From NCBI GenBank assembly GCA_030150595.1, contig JASLFQ010000128.1:1-8455 (forward strand): a stretch of DNA of 8,455 nt. Direction: 5' to 3'. The DNA comes from Aquirhabdus sp. GTDB lineage: Bacteria > Pseudomonadota > Gammaproteobacteria > Pseudomonadales > Moraxellaceae. Under the pieces are notes generated by a model that did not search any database, was not told the origin of the DNA, and saw nothing but the letters and a program-made list of their open reading frames with translations. Position numbers and translations under genes: made by a program. Of the stretch, positions 5,673 to 8,455 are shown in pieces (the first letter of the stretch is position 1; each line of letters begins with the position of its first letter).

Positions 5673-6905
5673 TTAGTACAACACGCGAACGCGCATGGTG
5701 CCTTGAACGCTTTGCAGTTTTTCAAATGCACGGCTTGAATCGCTACCGTCTACGTCCATCACTAAATAACCGACATCACCTTTCGTCATCAAGCTTTGCG
5801 CGACGATGTTGATGTTGTTTTCGGCAAACAAGGTGTTGACCGCAGACAATACGCCTGGCACGTTTCTGTGGATATGCAGCAGGCGATGCGTACCTTCTTG
5901 TTTCGGAATCGACACTTCTGGGAAGTTAACCGCAGTGATCGTTGCGCCAGTATCCGAGTAACGTACGAACTTATCCGCAACTTCCAAGCCGATATTCGCT
6001 TGCGCTTCCAGTGTTGAACCACCGATATGCGGTGTCAAAATGACATTGTCATATTTACGCAGTGGTGACAGGAATTCTTCGTCGTTTGCTTTTGGCTCTT
6101 TCGGGAACACGTCGATTGCCGCGCCGCCGAGATGTTTGCTCTCGATTGCTGCAGCCAAATCATCGATCACCACACAAGTTCCGCGTGCCGCGTTGATGAA
6201 GATTGAACCTTTCTTCATTTTTGCGAACTGTTCAGCAGTCATCATGTTGTTGGTTGATGGCAATTGTGGCACGTGCAGTGACACAACATCAGAAGATGCA
6301 AGCAATTCGTCCATTGTTGCCACTTGACGTGCATTACCCAAAGGCAATTTAGTCACGACGTCGAAGTAAATCACTTTCATACCAAGTGATTCAGCCAATA
6401 CTGACAATTGTGAACCGATTGAACCGTAACCAACCAAACCTAAAGTTTTACCGCGTGCTTCAAATGAGCCTTCAGCAGATTTTGACCAGCCGCCGCGATG
6501 TACCAGTGCATTTTTTTCTGGAATGCCGCGAAGGAGCAGAATCAATTGACCCAATACCAGCTCAGCAACTGAACGTGTATTTGAGTATGGTGCGTTAAAT
6601 ACTGGAATACCGCGTTCCAATGCACCATCCAAATCAACTTGGTTCGTCCCAATACAGAAGCAGCCAATTGCAGACAGTTTGTTTGCAGCATCTAACACTT
6701 TTGCAGAAATATGAGTGCGGCTGCGGATACCGATGAAGTGAACATCTTTGATCGCTTCGATCAGTGCATCTTCGTCGAGTGCAGTTTTACGATAATCAAT
6801 ATTGGTGTAGCCGTTTGAGTGCAGCTCATCCAGCGCGGTTTGATGCACGCCTTCTAGAAGCAAGAAACGGATTTTGTCTTTTTCCAAAGAAAACTGCTGA
6901 CTCAT
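5673..6905 (-). CDS. serA: D-3-phosphoglycerate dehydrogenase
   Basis: A 410-residue enzyme catalysing the first step of serine synthesis, the NAD-dependent oxidation of 3-phosphoglycerate to 3-phosphohydroxypyruvate, in the cytosol. The NAD-binding domain has G159-Y-G-S-I-G164 followed by Asp182, which selects NAD over NADP. The D-2-hydroxyacid dehydrogenase triad is Arg241 (ARGT), Glu270 (PKEPK) and His293 (TPHIGGST), within one residue of the E. coli positions. Residues about 339-410 form one ACT domain (RLLHIHRNVPGVL... to the terminal VLY). His346, Asn348 and Asn366 match the serine-binding positions of E. coli SerA, so feedback inhibition by serine is likely. The length equals that of the E. 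coli enzyme, and this is the short form without an extra intervening domain. The start is supported by GAGGG 7 bases upstream. It is transcribed away from the FAD-linked dehydrogenase and ends in a strong terminator, so it is probably monocistronic. Confidence 0.97.
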   Translation of the reverse strand: MSQQFSLEKDKIRFLLLEGVHQTALDELHSNGYTNIDYRKTALDEDALIEAIKDVHFIGIRSRTHISAKVLDAANKLSAIGCFCIGTNQVDLDGALERGIPVFNAPYSNTRSVAELVLGQLILLLRGIPEKNALVHRGGWSKSAEGSFEARGKTLGLVGYGSIGSQLSVLAESLGMKVIYFDVVTKLPLGNARQVATMDELLASSDVVSLHVPQLPSTNNMMTAEQFAKMKKGSIFINAARGTCVVIDDLAAAIESKHLGGAAIDVFPKEPKANDEEFLSPLRKYDNVILTPHIGGSTLEAQANIGLEVADKFVRYSDTGATITAVNFPEVSIPKQEGTHRLLHIHRNVPGVLSAVNTLFAENNINIVAQSLMTKGDVGYLVMDVDGSDSSRAFEKLQSVQGTMRVRVLY

Positions 6906-7013
6906 GGTGTGCCCTCAAAATTAACACAAATGCCGCAAAGCAAAAAAATAGGTGCGTATGTTACCATATTACGATCTTTTATTGCGTTACCCCTGTTATA
7001 GGTTTTCCAAGAT
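6906..7013. promoter_or_regulatory. Shared divergent promoter region between serA and the FAD dehydrogenase
   Basis: Both genes must start transcription within these 108 bases. For the plus-strand gene there is an extended -10-like TGTTATAGG (6994-7002) with only a weak -35 (ATCTTT, 6974-6979). For serA, TAATAT on the minus strand (6971-6966) is a -10 candidate with no clear -35. Assignments are tentative, but the divergent arrangement itself is certain. Confidence 0.5.
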
Positions 7014-8435
7014 ATGAATATAGCTTCTTCTGATATTGCGACACCTCAATTGCCACCTGCGCTGATCGCTGGATTACAGCAAGCCGTGGGTGAAAATCGT
7101 GTTCATCTGGATGCCGATACCTTGAAAACATGGGGTAAGGACTGGACGAAACATTTCGAGCCGAATCCATCCGTTGTGGTGTTCCCCGCAAATACTGCGG
7201 AGGTACAAGCCATCGTTAAACTGGCGAATGAATTCGGCGTGGCGATTACGCCAAGTGGCGGTCGCACAGGTTTGTCCGCTGGCGCGGTTGCTGCCAATGG
7301 CGAAATCGTCGTCAGCCTTGATCGCATGAATAAAGTCATTGATTTTCTGCCTGCTGATCGCATGGTTCGCATTCAAGCGGGTATGGTTACCGAGCAATTG
7401 CAGCAATTTGCCGAAGAGCAAGGTTTGTATTACCCAGTAGATTTCGCTTCGGCAGGTTCAAGTCAGATTGGTGGCAATATAGGCACCAATGCTGGCGGTA
7501 TCAAAGTCATCAAATATGGCATGACCCGTCAATGGGTGCTCGGCATGACTGTCGTCACAGGCAAAGGCGACATTCTCCGTCTCAATAAAGGTATGATTAA
7601 AAACGCCACGGGTTATGACTTACGTCACCTGATGATTGGTGCGGAAGGCACGCTCGGTATCGTTTGTGAAGTCGATATTAAACTTGAACGCCAACCACAA
7701 GATTTACGCGTTTTGGTTTTGGGCGTGCCAGAATTTGCCGCGGTAATGCATATTCTGCAAGCCTTTCAAAATCGCATTGATTTGACTGCGTTTGAGTTCT
7801 TTGGCGAATTGGCAATGCAAAAAGTCATCGCGCACACAAAAATTCCGCGTCCGTTTGAATCTGAATGTCCGTTCTATGTGTTGCTTGAGTTTGAGGGTCG
7901 TTTTGAAGCGATTGTCGATGATGCGATGCAGACGTTTGAGCATTGTATGGAGCAGGGTTGGGTGATTGATGGTGTGATGAGCCAGAATCAAACGCAAGCG
8001 GCGACACTATGGCGTTTGCGTGAAGACATTAGCGAAACGATTGCGCCATTTACGCCGTACAAAAATGATATTTCTGTTCTCATTACACATGTGCCTGCAT
8101 TTATTGCGGATATTGATGCGATTGTGAATGAGTCCTACCCAGACTTTGAAATTTGCTGGTTCGGACATATTGGCGATGGCAATTTGCATTTGAATATCTT
8201 GAAGCCCGCCGATTTAAGCAAAGACGAGTTCTTTGAGAAGTGTAAAGTCGTCAATAAATCGGTGTTTGAAACCGTGCAGAAATACGATGGTTCGATTTCT
8301 GCGGAACATGGCGTGGGCATGACCAAGCGTGATTATTTGACTTACACGCGTGATGCGGTTGAGATTGAATATTTGCGTGAAATCAAGAAAGTCTTCGATC
8401 CGAAGGGAATTATGAATCCTGGGAAGATTTTTTGA
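7014..8435 (+). CDS. FAD-linked 2-hydroxyacid dehydrogenase (GlcD/D-2-hydroxyglutarate dehydrogenase type)
   Basis: A 473-residue flavoprotein of the vanillyl-alcohol-oxidase/PCMH fold, with an FAD_binding_4 domain (about 48-227) and an FAD-oxidase_C domain (about 230-472). FAD contacts are recognisable in PSGGRTGLSAG (80-90), GGNIGTNAGG (153-162), KNATGYDLRHL (196-206) and GAEGTLGIV (209-217). The C-terminal domain has GHIGDGNLHLN with His385 and His392, and SAEHGVG with Glu431-His432. These are the metal-binding and catalytic residues of D-2-hydroxyglutarate and D-lactate dehydrogenases. The protein ends with the family signature FDPKGIMNPGKIF. It oxidises a D-2-hydroxyacid to the 2-oxoacid and passes electrons to a carrier. 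D-2-hydroxyglutarate is my favoured substrate because serA is adjacent; D-lactate or glycolate cannot be excluded. There is no glcE/glcF next to it on the serA side; the other side has only 20 bases in view. No good Shine-Dalgarno is seen (AGG 11 bases before ATG). Confidence 0.92.
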   Translation: MNIASSDIATPQLPPALIAGLQQAVGENRVHLDADTLKTWGKDWTKHFEPNPSVVVFPANTAEVQAIVKLANEFGVAITPSGGRTGLSAGAVAANGEIVVSLDRMNKVIDFLPADRMVRIQAGMVTEQLQQFAEEQGLYYPVDFASAGSSQIGGNIGTNAGGIKVIKYGMTRQWVLGMTVVTGKGDILRLNKGMIKNATGYDLRHLMIGAEGTLGIVCEVDIKLERQPQDLRVLVLGVPEFAAVMHILQAFQNRIDLTAFEFFGELAMQKVIAHTKIPRPFESECPFYVLLEFEGRFEAIVDDAMQTFEHCMEQGWVIDGVMSQNQTQAATLWRLREDISETIAPFTPYKNDISVLITHVPAFIADIDAIVNESYPDFEICWFGHIGDGNLHLNILKPADLSKDEFFEKCKVVNKSVFETVQKYDGSISAEHGVGMTKRDYLTYTRDAVEIEYLREIKKVFDPKGIMNPGKIF

Positions 8436-8455
8436 GTGAAATACGAATACAAAGG

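Noticed and set aside
6040..6327. Open frame of 95 codons on the plus strand
   Set aside because: It is antisense to serA across its catalytic region and has no recognisable domain or upstream ribosome site.
7074..7421. Open frame of 115 codons on the minus strand
   Set aside because: It is antisense to the FAD-binding domain of the 2-hydroxyacid dehydrogenase, a shadow frame with composition to match.

Overview
The window looks like chromosomal DNA of a gammaproteobacterium, most likely in Pseudomonadales and possibly near Moraxellaceae/Acinetobacter. This rests on moderate GC content, a 410-residue E. coli-type SerA with a single C-terminal ACT domain, and serA lying head-to-head with a GlcD/D-2-hydroxyglutarate-dehydrogenase-type FAD enzyme, an arrangement I recall from that group. 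The genus is inference only.

Layout. Five genes are on the minus strand and one on the plus strand. From the left edge: (1) a large lipoprotein gene, 5' end at 1610, running off the window start with at least 536 codons visible; (2) a 311-residue beta-propeller lipoprotein (1700-2635); (3) a second, clearly paralogous 303-residue beta-propeller lipoprotein (3064-3975); (4) a 414-residue patatin-like phospholipase (4205-5449); (5) serA (5673-6905); and, divergently, (6) a 473-residue FAD-linked 2-hydroxyacid dehydrogenase (7014-8435). No tRNA, rRNA, CRISPR array, insertion sequence or phage gene is visible.

Left half (1-4204): this accessory-looking block encodes three exported lipoproteins, each with a clear lipobox. 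The two propeller genes look like a tandem duplication. Their 5' flanks also align over roughly 100 bases, including an AGACT...AGT element that is a perfect 10-bp inverted repeat in one copy and decayed in the other. The 428-base gap in front of the first propeller gene holds a good sigma70-like promoter far from the start codon, implying a leader of about 280 bases.

Right half (5623-8435): this is housekeeping metabolism. SerA makes 3-phosphohydroxypyruvate for serine synthesis and, in characterised bacteria, can also reduce 2-oxoglutarate to D-2-hydroxyglutarate. The divergent flavoenzyme is the type that reoxidises D-2-hydroxyglutarate. The pair therefore plausibly forms a push-pull couple around a shared 108-base intergenic region. 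A strong intrinsic terminator isolates serA from the patatin gene.

No clear new biological system is demonstrated. The best candidates for a second look are the duplicated propeller lipoproteins with their conserved, structured leaders, and a perfect 13-bp inverted repeat inside coding sequence at the very edge of the window.
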